Assembly: GCF_003060825.1 (NCBI RefSeq)
Contig: NZ_CP028922.1
Span: 449,001-513,000 of the forward strand
Direction of reading: 5' to 3'
DNA length: 64,000 bases
Source of the DNA: Paenibacillus sp. CAA11
GTDB lineage: Bacteria > Bacillota > Bacilli > Paenibacillales > Paenibacillaceae
A program made the position numbers and the translations under genes. The notes beneath the pieces were generated by a model, which did no database searches, was not told where the DNA came from, and saw only the letters and a program-made list of their open reading frames with translations. Position 1 is the first letter of the stretch. The number at the start of each line of letters is the position of its first letter. Below are positions 52,813 to 61,403 of the stretch, piece by piece.

Positions 52813-53112
52813 GTGTATCGCGTGCTGGTGCTTATAACCTATGATGTCAAAACCTCAGACCGTGAAGGAAGAAGACGGCTGTCTAAGGTTGCTAAGAAGT
52901 GCATGGATTACGGACAAAGAGTACAAAACTCTGTCTTCGAGTGCATTCTAGACTCTACTCAGTTCCGACGCCTGAAATATGAATTAGAAGAGCTGATCGA
53001 TGAGACTGAAGACAGCTTGCGTTTCTATAACTTAGGGGATAACTATAAAAAGAAGGTAGATCATGTCGGAGCTAAGCCAGCTTATGATATGGAGGGGCCG
53101 CTCATTCTCTGA
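52813..53112 (+). CDS. cas2: Cas2
   Basis: 99 residues from GTG 52813, adjacent to the cas1 stop. Ferredoxin fold with MYRVLVLITYDVKTSDREGR (conserved Asp after strand 1) and RVQNSVFECILDSTQF. It forms the core of the Cas1-Cas2 complex. The leader of array 2 starts 4 bases after the stop. Confidence 0.97.
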   Translation: MYRVLVLITYDVKTSDREGRRRLSKVAKKCMDYGQRVQNSVFECILDSTQFRRLKYELEELIDETEDSLRFYNLGDNYKKKVDHVGAKPAYDMEGPLIL

Positions 53113-53115
53113 AGT

Positions 53116-53299
53116 GAAGTGCGAATGTGAAGCTCCCATAAAAATCCCGGGGCTTTCGCACCTCAGTTTTTGTCGAAATGCGCAGAATGGCATTCGATTT
53201 GCCCAAAGTCAAGATTGGATTAAGACTGTTTTAACATTGGAAATTGTGAAAAGGCATGGAATTGATGCCGAAATGGGATTAATTCTGTGTATTTTCGCT
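53116..53299 (+). promoter_or_regulatory. Leader of CRISPR array 2
   Basis: 184 bases between cas2 and the first repeat. It starts GAAGTGCGAATGTGAAGCTC and ends ATTTTCGCT, as does the reverse complement of 44740-44924. The two leaders therefore form a long inverted repeat around the cas operon. Confidence 0.87.
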
Positions 53300-55343
53300 G
53301 TCGCACCCCGAGTGGGTGCGTGGATTGAAATATAAATCAATTATAACTCTGTCTTTTGATTTTTACAAGTCGCACCCCGAGTGGGTGCGTGGATTGAAAT
53401 TGGAACAGTATTTACCTGGTAGTTAAAACTCCGGTCGCACCCCGAGTGGGTGCGTGGATTGAAATCATCTTAACGGATAATTACCACCCTGCACATTTAA
53501 AAGTCGCACCCCGAGTGGGTGCGTGGATTGAAATTAATCCAATATTTATAAAGAACCATCGAAGGTAAAACGGTCGCACCCCGAGTGGGTGCGTGGATTG
53601 AAATAATCTGATAATCTCCAGGCTTCAAATTATCAACATGTCGCACCCCGAGTGGGTGCGTGGATTGAAATTTTAAAAACTTTTTGCACAAGAAACAAAT
53701 CATCCAGTCGCACCCCGAGTGGGTGCGTGGATTGAAATATATAATCCGCCAGAATTCATAATGAAATACAGGTCGCACCCCGAGTGGGTGCGTGGATTGA
53801 AATTGGAACAGTATTTACCTGGTAGTTAAAACTCCGAACGTCGCACCCCGAGTGGGTGCGTGGATTGAAATAGATCATAAAATTTGAGATCAAAATCCAT
53901 AGGTAAACGTCGCACCCCGAGTGGGTGCGTGGATTGAAATAATCCGTGCTGGCATATCCAAATTCGCACAATAAACAGTCGCACCCCGAGTGGGTGCGTG
54001 GATTGAAATACCTTTAATGTCATAAATTATAGGTCGATCATCATAGTCGCACCCCGAGTGGGTGCGTGGATTGAAATCGCAAAAATCCTAAACCCAATGC
54101 GCCAATAAACTGTCGCACCCCGAGTGGGTGCGTGGATTGAAATTTTAAAAACTTTTTGCACAAGAAACAAATCATCCAGTCGCACCCCGAGTGGGTGCGT
54201 GGATTGAAATTATTAAGGAGGGGTAGTATGTCCTATCAAGCAAAAACGTCGCACCCCGAGTGGGTGCGTGGATTGAAATCCCCTATTATCGACCTCATAA
54301 ATGAAGCCCCCGGAGTCGCACCCCGAGTGGGTGCGTGGATTGAAATATTGAAAGGTTCTCCAGCAGCCGCCCGATCCAATGTCGCACCCCACGTGGGTGC
54401 GTGGATTGAAATGTTTTATTTTCTTGGACAATATGCGAATAAGCTGCGTCGCACCCCACGTGGGTGCGTGGATTGAAATCTCCTCCCCATCTCACATATA
54501 TCCTGTATATTACAGTCGCACCCCACGTGGGTGCGTGGATTGAAATATATTTCCGGGTGCAGGAATCCAACAGGGATACCGTCGCACCCCACGTGGGTGC
54601 GTGGATTGAAATATAATTCGCTTTATGAGCTCAGAAGGGTTAACAGCGTCGCACCCCACGTGGGTGCGTGGATTGAAATATAAGCGTCGTGGTGAACCTT
54701 GAAAGGATAAAGGTGTCGCACCCCACGTGGGTGCGTGGATTGAAATTTACCTCTGAATCTATAATCTCTCATATCTTGTAGTCGCACCCCACGTGGGTGC
54801 GTGGATTGAAATCTTTTCCTGCATCGATCTCCGCCTCCAATATCCGTTGTCGCACCCCACGTGGGTGCGTGGATTGAAATAGAATTGACGCATCATATGG
54901 CACACAATCTACAACGTCGCACCCCACGTGGGTGCGTGGATTGAAATCCTTTTTGTTTGGCGTTAACATGGCATACAAAAATGTCGCACCCCACGTGGGT
55001 GCGTGGATTGAAATATCATCATTGGATCGCATTATTGAAGCTTTAAAGTCGCACCCCACGTGGGTGCGTGGATTGAAATTTTGGGCTGAGGGCTTAACGC
55101 CGGAAGAGATCGCAGGTCGCACCCCACGTGGGTGCGAGGATTGAAATAAGTAAAGCACGTTCCTTATCTCCCGGCTTAATGGTCGCACCCCACGTGGGTG
55201 CGTGGATTGAAATAGCCGGGAGATAAGGTGGTAATCACCGATGCAATGTCGCACCCCATGTGGGTGCGTGGATTGAAATTATGGTGTAGGTCGCGACGTC
55301 GGATGACTCACGTCGCATCCCACACGGGTGCGTGCATTGAATT
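53300..55343 (+). CRISPR. CRISPR array 2 (type I-C), transcribed on plus strand
   Basis: 31 repeats of 32 bases and 30 spacers of about 33-38 bases. Repeats begin GTCGCACCCC and end GTGGATTGAAAT. The first 16 (53300-54346) have the centre CCCCGAGTGGG. Repeats 17-29 (54381-55213) have CCCCACGTGGG. Repeat 30 has CCCCATGTGGG and repeat 31 is degenerate. Only the loop of the repeat hairpin differs. Two spacers occur twice: 53401-53433 within 53804-53839, and 53672-53706 as 54144-54178. Leader-proximal at left, decayed end at right. Confidence 0.98.
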
Positions 55344-55534
55344 AATCCAAAAATAACAAATCTCTATTTACTAGTATTTTTTATCATATATTCACTTCGT
55401 TGAAAGAGGTACAATACGATTTGTTATTTATAGGTAAAATGGATTAAAGTACAATAAATGCTATTTATATCTGATTGTATACTTTGGCAAATGTATGCTG
55501 CCTGGTGGTTAATGTAATTAGGAGGTTGAGAAGA
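55344..55534. other. Intergenic region between array 2 and the ABC transporter genes
   Basis: About 190 very AT-rich bases that should hold the ABC operon promoter. GGAGG at 55521-55525 is the binding site for the GTG at 55535. No leader-like or other known site is seen. Confidence 0.4.
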
Positions 55535-56461
55535 GTGGACTTTATTGTTGAGACAAATAAGCTGCATAAGAAATACGGGGTGTCGATAGCTGTAGACGAT
55601 ATTTCCTTACATGTGCCGCGGGGGAGTATTTATGGTTTCCTTGGTGAAAATGGAGCTGGCAAGACGACTACCATCCGCATGCTGATGAGGCTGATTGAGC
55701 CAACAAGCGGGGAGGTTTTTTTATTTGGTGAGCCGCTGGAGAAGAACTATCCGTCTATCTTTTCTAAGATTGGCACGATCATCGAAACTCCTGGCTTATA
55801 TGACAACTTGAGTGCACGCGATAATCTGAGAATCTGCTGTACGTACATGGGGGTGCGCGACGATGGAAGGATAGAGCGAACCTTAACTACGGTAGGGTTA
55901 GAACATACGGGCACAAAAAAGTTTAAGGATTTCTCCCTAGGAATGAGACAACGATTAGGCATTGCAAGAGCGCTTATTCATGACCCTGAGCTGCTTATAT
56001 TGGATGAGCCGACGAACGGACTGGACCCATCTGGAATTAAGGAAATTCGTCAGCTATTGAAGCGATTGTGTGAGGAAGAAGGGAAGACGATCCTTATCTC
56101 CAGCCACATTTTGAGCGAAATTCAGCAGGTAGCTACTCACATTGGGATTATACATAATGGAAAACTGTTAGCGGAAGATCGACTGAGTCAGTTGGAGGAA
56201 AGTTTTGAGCAATATACAGATCTAAAGGTAGATGATGCAGAAGCGGTACACAAATTTTTGCAAGAGCATATGAAGCAGCTACAATCCCAAGTGCTATCCT
56301 CACAGCAACTAAGAATTCATAGTCCGATTGAAAACACAGCTGCACTAAACAAACAGTTAATAGATCATCAGTTTTCAGTCTATGAAATACACACCATAAA
56401 GCAGACACTAGAGGATTACTTTTTGGCCCTCATTTCGGGAGAGGGTGGGAAACGTGATTAG
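55535..56461 (+). CDS. ABC transporter ATPase, BcrA/LanF-type
   Basis: 308 residues from GTG 55535 (GGAGG 9 bases upstream); a longer in-frame ATG at 55475 has no site. Walker A GENGAGKTTTIR (about 38-49), signature SLGMRQRLGIARAL and Walker B LLILDEPTNGLDPSG are intact. The ~95-residue C-terminal extension (LSQLEESFEQYTDLKVDDAE) is typical of bacitracin BcrA and lantibiotic LanF ATPases. With the two following permeases it makes a LanFEG/BcrABC-type exporter that protects from peptide antibiotics. No bacteriocin gene is nearby. Confidence 0.88.
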   Translation: MDFIVETNKLHKKYGVSIAVDDISLHVPRGSIYGFLGENGAGKTTTIRMLMRLIEPTSGEVFLFGEPLEKNYPSIFSKIGTIIETPGLYDNLSARDNLRICCTYMGVRDDGRIERTLTTVGLEHTGTKKFKDFSLGMRQRLGIARALIHDPELLILDEPTNGLDPSGIKEIRQLLKRLCEEEGKTILISSHILSEIQQVATHIGIIHNGKLLAEDRLSQLEESFEQYTDLKVDDAEAVHKFLQEHMKQLQSQVLSSQQLRIHSPIENTAALNKQLIDHQFSVYEIHTIKQTLEDYFLALISGEGGKRD

Positions 56462-57164
56462 AGCAGAACTTATTAAACTTAAAGGCTCTAAAGCCTTCTT
56501 GTTAAGCTATATTATATTGCTGGCTGTTATACTGCTGGAATTCATCCTAAGCGCTGCTTTTTACAGTTATTCAATTGATAAATTGGGATGGGACTACTAT
56601 TTTACAAATATTGTTTTCCTGGTTAATATTGCAGCCGCATTTATTAGTTACTACATATTAACCGGTCATATTTTTGCACGAGAGTATCAAGAAAAGACGC
56701 ATCTATTTATGTTTACCACGCCAGTCACCAGGGTTAAATTTTATTTTAGTAAATTGATTATTATTTATGGATTTATTATCGTTTCCCTATTTACCGTTCT
56801 GATTCTATCTATATTATTAGGCCTGTCCATTACAGATCGGCCATTAACGCCGGCCATCTGGGGATATCAGATCCAAGTGTTTGCTAAAATGTGTGTGATG
56901 CATGCGATGTTGATCCCGATCGCCTCTTTCTTTGCTATACGCTGGAAAAGTTTTATGGTAGTTGTACTCTTAGTTTGTACGGTTATATTTCTGAGCTTTT
57001 TGTGTAAAAGTGAATGGTACCCGTGGATTGTGCCCTATCTGTTGTCCCCCAATGAGGAAAGTGCAACCAGACACGTCAATATTCCTGTAGCGTGGTTGAG
57101 TTTATCCATAACTTTTCTTCTTGGATTGTTTCTATCCATATGGACATATCAAAGAAAAGACTAA
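56454..57164 (+). CDS. ABC-2 type permease, LanE/BcrB-like
   Basis: 236 residues from GTG 56454, overlapping the ATPase gene by 8 bases. Six hydrophobic helices, beginning AFLLSYIILLAVILLEFILS and ending WLSLSITFLLGLFLSIW. The FAREYQEKTHLFMFTTPVTR segment between helices 2 and 3 is conserved in lantibiotic-immunity permeases (R.yr.kt......p..r). A paralogue follows directly, so this is the first of a duplicated pair. Confidence 0.85.
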   Translation: MIRAELIKLKGSKAFLLSYIILLAVILLEFILSAAFYSYSIDKLGWDYYFTNIVFLVNIAAAFISYYILTGHIFAREYQEKTHLFMFTTPVTRVKFYFSKLIIIYGFIIVSLFTVLILSILLGLSITDRPLTPAIWGYQIQVFAKMCVMHAMLIPIASFFAIRWKSFMVVVLLVCTVIFLSFLCKSEWYPWIVPYLLSPNEESATRHVNIPVAWLSLSITFLLGLFLSIWTYQRKD

Positions 57165-57194
57165 ATGGGGCGTTTTTGTAAAAGGAGGGTTACT

Positions 57195-57929
57195 ATGCTT
57201 GACCTGATTAAAGCAGAGTGCTTAAAGCTGAAAGGAACTAAAATTCTCTTTCTAAGTGTGTTTATTTTAGCGGCAACCGTTTTTATGATTTTTAGTACTT
57301 ACGCTATAAATCCTAAGCTTTCCATAGACCGTAATGGATGGAATAACTACTTTATGAGTGTTGTTATTCTTATTAACTTTCTGACAGGGTATATGAGCTA
57401 CTACATTTTGACTTGCTATATCTATGCGAGGGAGCATCAGGAGAATACCCACATTGCCCTTTTCTCAAGCCCTGTTCATCGGAGTCGCCTTTATTTCAGT
57501 AAGATACTTGTAATTTATATGTACATCGTGGTTAGCCTGCTAATGGCATTTGGACTGTCTGCAGTACTGGGTTTGTTTATTACGGCCAGACCGCTAACTT
57601 TTGAAGTCGTGATTTATCAGCTTGGGGTCTTTGCTAAAATGATGCTTATGCACGCTATGCTCGTCCCGATCATTACGTTCTTCGCTATTCGATGGAAAAA
57701 ATTCGTGCCCGCCATTGTGGGGATGTGTACGGTTATGTGTTTGAATTTTGTTTTGGTTAATATACCGGGGAATACTTTTTATCCATGGACTGTACCCGTA
57801 TTGTTTTCTCCACATGGCACAATGGGAAGAACATTTACGTATGTTCCTGGAGGGATTATCAGTTTATGCTTCGTTTTTGTGCTGGGGCTTTTTTTGGCAT
57901 TGCGAAGTTATGTTCGTATAGAAAAATAG
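57195..57929 (+). CDS. ABC-2 type permease, LanG/BcrC-like
   Basis: 244 residues from ATG 57195 (AAAGGAGGG 5-6 bases upstream). Parallel to the preceding permease, with YAREHQENTHIALFSSPVHR in the same place, GLFITARPLTFEVVIYQLGV matched by the partner's GLSITDRPLTPAIWGYQIQV, and MHAMLVPIITFFAIRWKKF matched by MHAMLIPIASFFAIRWKSF. Clear tandem duplicates. Six predicted helices. Confidence 0.85.
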   Translation: MLDLIKAECLKLKGTKILFLSVFILAATVFMIFSTYAINPKLSIDRNGWNNYFMSVVILINFLTGYMSYYILTCYIYAREHQENTHIALFSSPVHRSRLYFSKILVIYMYIVVSLLMAFGLSAVLGLFITARPLTFEVVIYQLGVFAKMMLMHAMLVPIITFFAIRWKKFVPAIVGMCTVMCLNFVLVNIPGNTFYPWTVPVLFSPHGTMGRTFTYVPGGIISLCFVFVLGLFLALRSYVRIEK

Positions 57930-58000
57930 CGACGCATCACCTGCAAACCCGATAAATCCGCAAACTAGCGACCGCTCCCCAACCCCACACAGCATAAATA

Positions 58001-58042
58001 GAGTGCCCCTCTCTGCGAATCGAAGAGAGGGGCACTCTTCAT
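58001..58042. terminator. Bidirectional terminator
   Basis: GAGTGCCCCTCTCT at 58001 and AGAGAGGGGCACTC ending 58037 form a perfect 14-base-pair stem, flanked by AAATA and TTCATT. It lies between the convergent ABC operon and maltose phosphorylase gene. Two tandem copies of ATAGTTTA.GAGCTGAATCTTA follow at about 58053-58099. Confidence 0.75.
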
Positions 58043-58208
58043 TAACCCTTCGAATAGTTTATGAGCTGAATCTTAATAGTTTACGAGCTGAATCTTATAA
58101 GTCCTTAACGATCAGAATTCATCCTATGAACTGTCTCAGTGTCTTACTCACTTGTAGCTCTTCAACCTAACCTAACCGATCTAGCTAAACCATAACACCA
58201 TTAAATTG

Positions 58209-60533
58209 TTACGCGTTCACCGCACGGCTCTCGGCCTGGATTTGTCCGAAGCCGCTCACCGTATAATTCCGGTCATAGATGCGGATCGCTGCTGGGGTCT
58301 CAGTCTCGTTGACCACGGTAATCTCCTGGTCCGATACATTGACTTTCAGGCGGGCGCCGCGGAACATCACCTTGAAGGAGAAGGAGGTCCAGTGGCCCGG
58401 AATGAATGGCTTCAGCACCAGCTCATCGTTCTGGACACGCAGCCCGCCAAAGCCTTGGATTACAGACATCCAGGTGCCGGCCATGCTGGTGGTATGGCAG
58501 CCGTCCTCGGTGTCGTTGTTATAGTTGTCGAGATCAAGCCGCGCGGTGCGCAGGTACATCTCATAGGCCTTCTCCCGATAGCCAAGCTCGCAGGCGAGAA
58601 TGGAGTGCAGGCAAGGGGAGAGAGAGGACTCGTGCACGGTAATCGGTTCATAGAAATCGAAGTTGCGCTTCTTGGTCTCCAGGTCATACCGGTCGCCCAG
58701 GAAGTACAGTCCCTGCAGGACGTCCGCCTGCTTGATGTAGCAGGAGCGCAGGATACGGTCCCAGGACCAGTTCTGGTTCAGCGGCAGGTTCTCTGGCGGA
58801 AGCTCCTTGACCGGGATGATCTCTTTGTCGAGGAAGCCGTCCTGCTGCAGGAAGATGCCACGCTCTTCATCGACCGGATAGTACATGTTCGCAATAATGT
58901 CCTTCCAGATGCTGCGTTCCTCGTCCTGCAGCTGCAGCGTCTCTACCAGTTCCTCATACCGGGCAGGCTCGTTCTTCTCCAGGTAGTCCAGCACCTCCAG
59001 CGTATATTCCAGCGTCCAGGACGCGATCCGGTTCGTGTACCAGTTGTTGTTAACGTTGTTCTCGTACTCATTCGGCCCGGTCACGCCGAGCATGACGTAT
59101 TTGTCCTTGGAGGCGGAATAGTTCACGCGCTGCTCCCAGAACCGGGAGATCTCCACCAGGACTTCAAGGCCGTATTGCCCTAAGTAGCTCTTGTCTCCGG
59201 TGTAATTGACATAATTGTAAATGGCATAGGCGATCGCCCCGTTGCGGTGAATCTCCTCGAAGGTGATCTCCCATTCGTTGTGGCATTCCTCGCCGTTCAT
59301 GGTAACCATCGGGTACAGGGCGCCTTTGGTGAAGCCGAGCTTGCGCGCGTTCTCCTTCGCCTTCTCCAGATGCTTGTAACGGTAGATCAGCAGATTGCGG
59401 GCGATGCTGGCATCCGCCGTGCTCAGATAGAAAGGCACACAGTAGGCTTCCGTATCCCAATAGGTGCTGCCGCCGTATTTTTCGCCAGTGAAGCCCTTCG
59501 GCCCGATATTCAAGCGATCGTCTTCACCGCTATAGGTCTGATTCAATTGGAAAATATTAAAGCGAATCGCCTGCTGCGCCGAAACGTCTCCTTCGATAAT
59601 AATGTCGCTTTCCTTCCACTTCTCGGCCCAGGCATCGCGCTGCTCCTGCAGCAGAACCTGGAACCCAGCTTCCAGCGCTCCCTGAAGGGCCGCTTTTCCG
59701 GCGTCTACAAGCTGTCCAAGCCCGTAGTTGCGGGAGGTTACATTAGCTACATACTTGTAAATGGTGATCTGCTCATTCTGGCCCGCTTCCACGGTGAACT
59801 GGCTGCCGACGTATTTCTCCTTCTCCAGGGGTCTTGGGTCAATCTCAAGCTTCTCTCCATGCTTGGCGGCTTCGTAGGACATCACGGAGGTTACGTGAAA
59901 ATCCAGCTTCTTCGTCTTCAGCGTCAAATAGGCGCATTCTGGATTCGCTTCCTTGGCCACTTCGTTCCAGAATTTCTCCTCGTAGTTGGAGTCCTTGTTC
60001 TGAACGTCTCCATCCAGATAAGGGGTGAACTTGATGCGGCCGGAGAAGTTCAGCGGCGTGACCGAATAGCGGATCGCTCCAACCTCATGGCGCTTGACGC
60101 TGACGAAGCGGATGGCTTCTACGCGAACCTGCTTGCCGCCTTCGAGCTCTGCCGTAAAGCTGCGGGAGAGCCAGCCTTCTCTCATGTTCAGCTCGCGGCG
60201 GAAATCCGTAACCTGACAAGCCGCCAGATCCAGCTGAACGCCTTCAATTTCGACATCGATGCCGATCCAGTTGGTGGAGTTCAGGACCTTGGCAAAATAC
60301 TCCGGATAGCCGTTTTTCCACCAGCCGACCCGGGTTTTATCCGGATAGTAGACACCAGCCATATAGCTGCCCTGAAGGGAACGGCCGCTGTAGGCTTCTT
60401 CAAAGTTGGCACGCTGGCCCATAAAGCCGTTGCCAATGCTGAAAACGCTCTCGGAAATCTCTTGAGTAGAAGGATCAAATGAATCTTCGATAATGGACCA
60501 TTCGTCAATTTTCAAATATTGCTTCACAATCAT
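58209..60533 (-). CDS. malP: Maltose phosphorylase (GH65)
   Basis: 774 residues, in the usual 750-780 range. AAGGAG lies 5 bases before the ATG. GH65 signatures: SVFSIGNGFMGQRANFEEAY near the start, GEKYGGSTYWDTEAYCVPFY (TxGE.Y.GH.FWD-type), VTGPNEYENNVNNNWYTN with the general-acid Glu near residue 487, and the phosphate-binding SLSPCLHSILACELG and HTTSMAGTWMSVIQGFGGL regions. Maltose phosphorylase splits maltose with phosphate into glucose and beta-glucose-1-phosphate. The downstream product fits the pgmB gene upstream in the same unit. Kojibiose or trehalose phosphorylase activity cannot be excluded by eye. Confidence 0.85.
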   Translation of the reverse strand: MIVKQYLKIDEWSIIEDSFDPSTQEISESVFSIGNGFMGQRANFEEAYSGRSLQGSYMAGVYYPDKTRVGWWKNGYPEYFAKVLNSTNWIGIDVEIEGVQLDLAACQVTDFRRELNMREGWLSRSFTAELEGGKQVRVEAIRFVSVKRHEVGAIRYSVTPLNFSGRIKFTPYLDGDVQNKDSNYEEKFWNEVAKEANPECAYLTLKTKKLDFHVTSVMSYEAAKHGEKLEIDPRPLEKEKYVGSQFTVEAGQNEQITIYKYVANVTSRNYGLGQLVDAGKAALQGALEAGFQVLLQEQRDAWAEKWKESDIIIEGDVSAQQAIRFNIFQLNQTYSGEDDRLNIGPKGFTGEKYGGSTYWDTEAYCVPFYLSTADASIARNLLIYRYKHLEKAKENARKLGFTKGALYPMVTMNGEECHNEWEITFEEIHRNGAIAYAIYNYVNYTGDKSYLGQYGLEVLVEISRFWEQRVNYSASKDKYVMLGVTGPNEYENNVNNNWYTNRIASWTLEYTLEVLDYLEKNEPARYEELVETLQLQDEERSIWKDIIANMYYPVDEERGIFLQQDGFLDKEIIPVKELPPENLPLNQNWSWDRILRSCYIKQADVLQGLYFLGDRYDLETKKRNFDFYEPITVHESSLSPCLHSILACELGYREKAYEMYLRTARLDLDNYNNDTEDGCHTTSMAGTWMSVIQGFGGLRVQNDELVLKPFIPGHWTSFSFKVMFRGARLKVNVSDQEITVVNETETPAAIRIYDRNYTVSGFGQIQAESRAVNA

Positions 60534-60621
60534 CGGCTCCTTTAGTTATGTTCGGCGAAACTTATATAAAAAGGCACGCATAGCGTGACGGGTTACCTAT
60601 TCGTATTCATGTTTAAATGGC

Positions 60622-61278
60622 TTATACCTCGGCCAGCAGCCGCTCTACGGTAAATTCCGCGAGGGAAGGGACAACGGTGTTGGCCCGGCCGAGCGTGGCA
60701 GGCGAGCCGATACCGACACTGCGCATACCGGCGCGGCTGGCAGCTTCAATGCCCGCTTCGGCATCCTCGAAGACGACACAGTGCTCCGGCTGAACGCCGA
60801 CTGCCTCCGCACCAAGCAGGAACACCTCAGGATCGGGCTTGGCAGCACTCGTCTTGGTTCCATCAATAATGGCGTCAAAATAAGGCGTAAGCCCGGTATT
60901 ATTTAGAATCAGCATCGCATTCTTGCTCGCGGAGCCGAGGGCTACTTTGAGCCCATGCTGTTTGCAGGCCTTGAGAAATTCCAGTGCTCCAGGCAGAATT
61001 TCCGAGGCATCCATGCGCGAGATGGACTCGACATACCAGCGGTTCTTGCGCTCGGCCAGCTCCTGCTTCACCTGCGGCTCCAGCATAAGGCCGCCGACCT
61101 CAAGCAGAATATCGAGCGATGCTGCCCGGCTGACGCCCTTCAGACGCTCGTTATGCGCCTCGGTGAATTCGAAGCCAAGCTCGGCAGCGAGCCGCTTCCA
61201 GGCGAGATAGTGATATTTTGCGGTATCGACAAGCACACCGTCCAAATCGAATAGACAAGTTTTGATTTCAGACATCAT
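60622..61278 (-). CDS. pgmB: Beta-phosphoglucomutase
   Basis: 218 residues. HAD-superfamily motif I CLFDLDGVLVDT (D11 nucleophile, D13 acid/base), cap domain region YHYLAWKRLAAELGFEFTEA, KGVSRAASLDILL (substrate-specificity loop), motif II VALGSASKNAMLIL and motif IV HCVVFEDAEAGIEAA. The KGVSR and GSAS motifs mark beta-PGM among HAD proteins. It turns beta-glucose-1-phosphate from MalP into glucose-6-phosphate. Start ATG 61278 or the next codon; AAGGGGGAAA lies upstream. The operator at 61304 sits in its promoter region. Confidence 0.92.
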   Translation of the reverse strand: MMSEIKTCLFDLDGVLVDTAKYHYLAWKRLAAELGFEFTEAHNERLKGVSRAASLDILLEVGGLMLEPQVKQELAERKNRWYVESISRMDASEILPGALEFLKACKQHGLKVALGSASKNAMLILNNTGLTPYFDAIIDGTKTSAAKPDPEVFLLGAEAVGVQPEHCVVFEDAEAGIEAASRAGMRSVGIGSPATLGRANTVVPSLAEFTVERLLAEV

Positions 61279-61303
61279 AGGTTTCCCCCTTAGCTATTAA
61301 GCG

Positions 61304-61313
61304 CAAACGTTTG
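61304..61313. promoter_or_regulatory. Operator of the LacI-type regulator, site 1
   Basis: CAAACGTTTG, a perfect palindrome with the central CG typical of LacI/GalR-family operators, 26 bases before pgmB. The same 10 bases, extended by GCGC on one side, recur at 62800 ahead of the pullulanase gene. Confidence 0.75.
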
Positions 61314-61334
61314 AACAAACGGCGAAAAATAAAT

Positions 61335-61362
61335 GAAGCATCGCTGCTTCAATTATTTTTTC
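61335..61362. terminator. Terminator at the end of the regulator gene
   Basis: GAAGCA-TCGC-TGCTTC at 61335-61350 has T-rich sequence on both sides in either direction (AATTATTTTTT on plus, ATTTATTTTTC on minus). It separates the regulator transcript from the pgmB-malP unit, which therefore has its own promoter. Confidence 0.55.
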
Positions 61363-61403
61363 TCACTGCCCGTACCGGGTCCTGTATTCCTTACTTAGGG
61401 CAA

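Noticed and set aside
53497-55254. Several open frames with repeated FNPRTH.GCD or HP.WVRGLK segments
   Set aside because: These are translations of CRISPR repeats, not proteins.
58206-60482. Long plus-strand open frames of 325 and 411 codons
   Set aside because: They lie antisense to the well-supported maltose phosphorylase gene and result from its codon bias.
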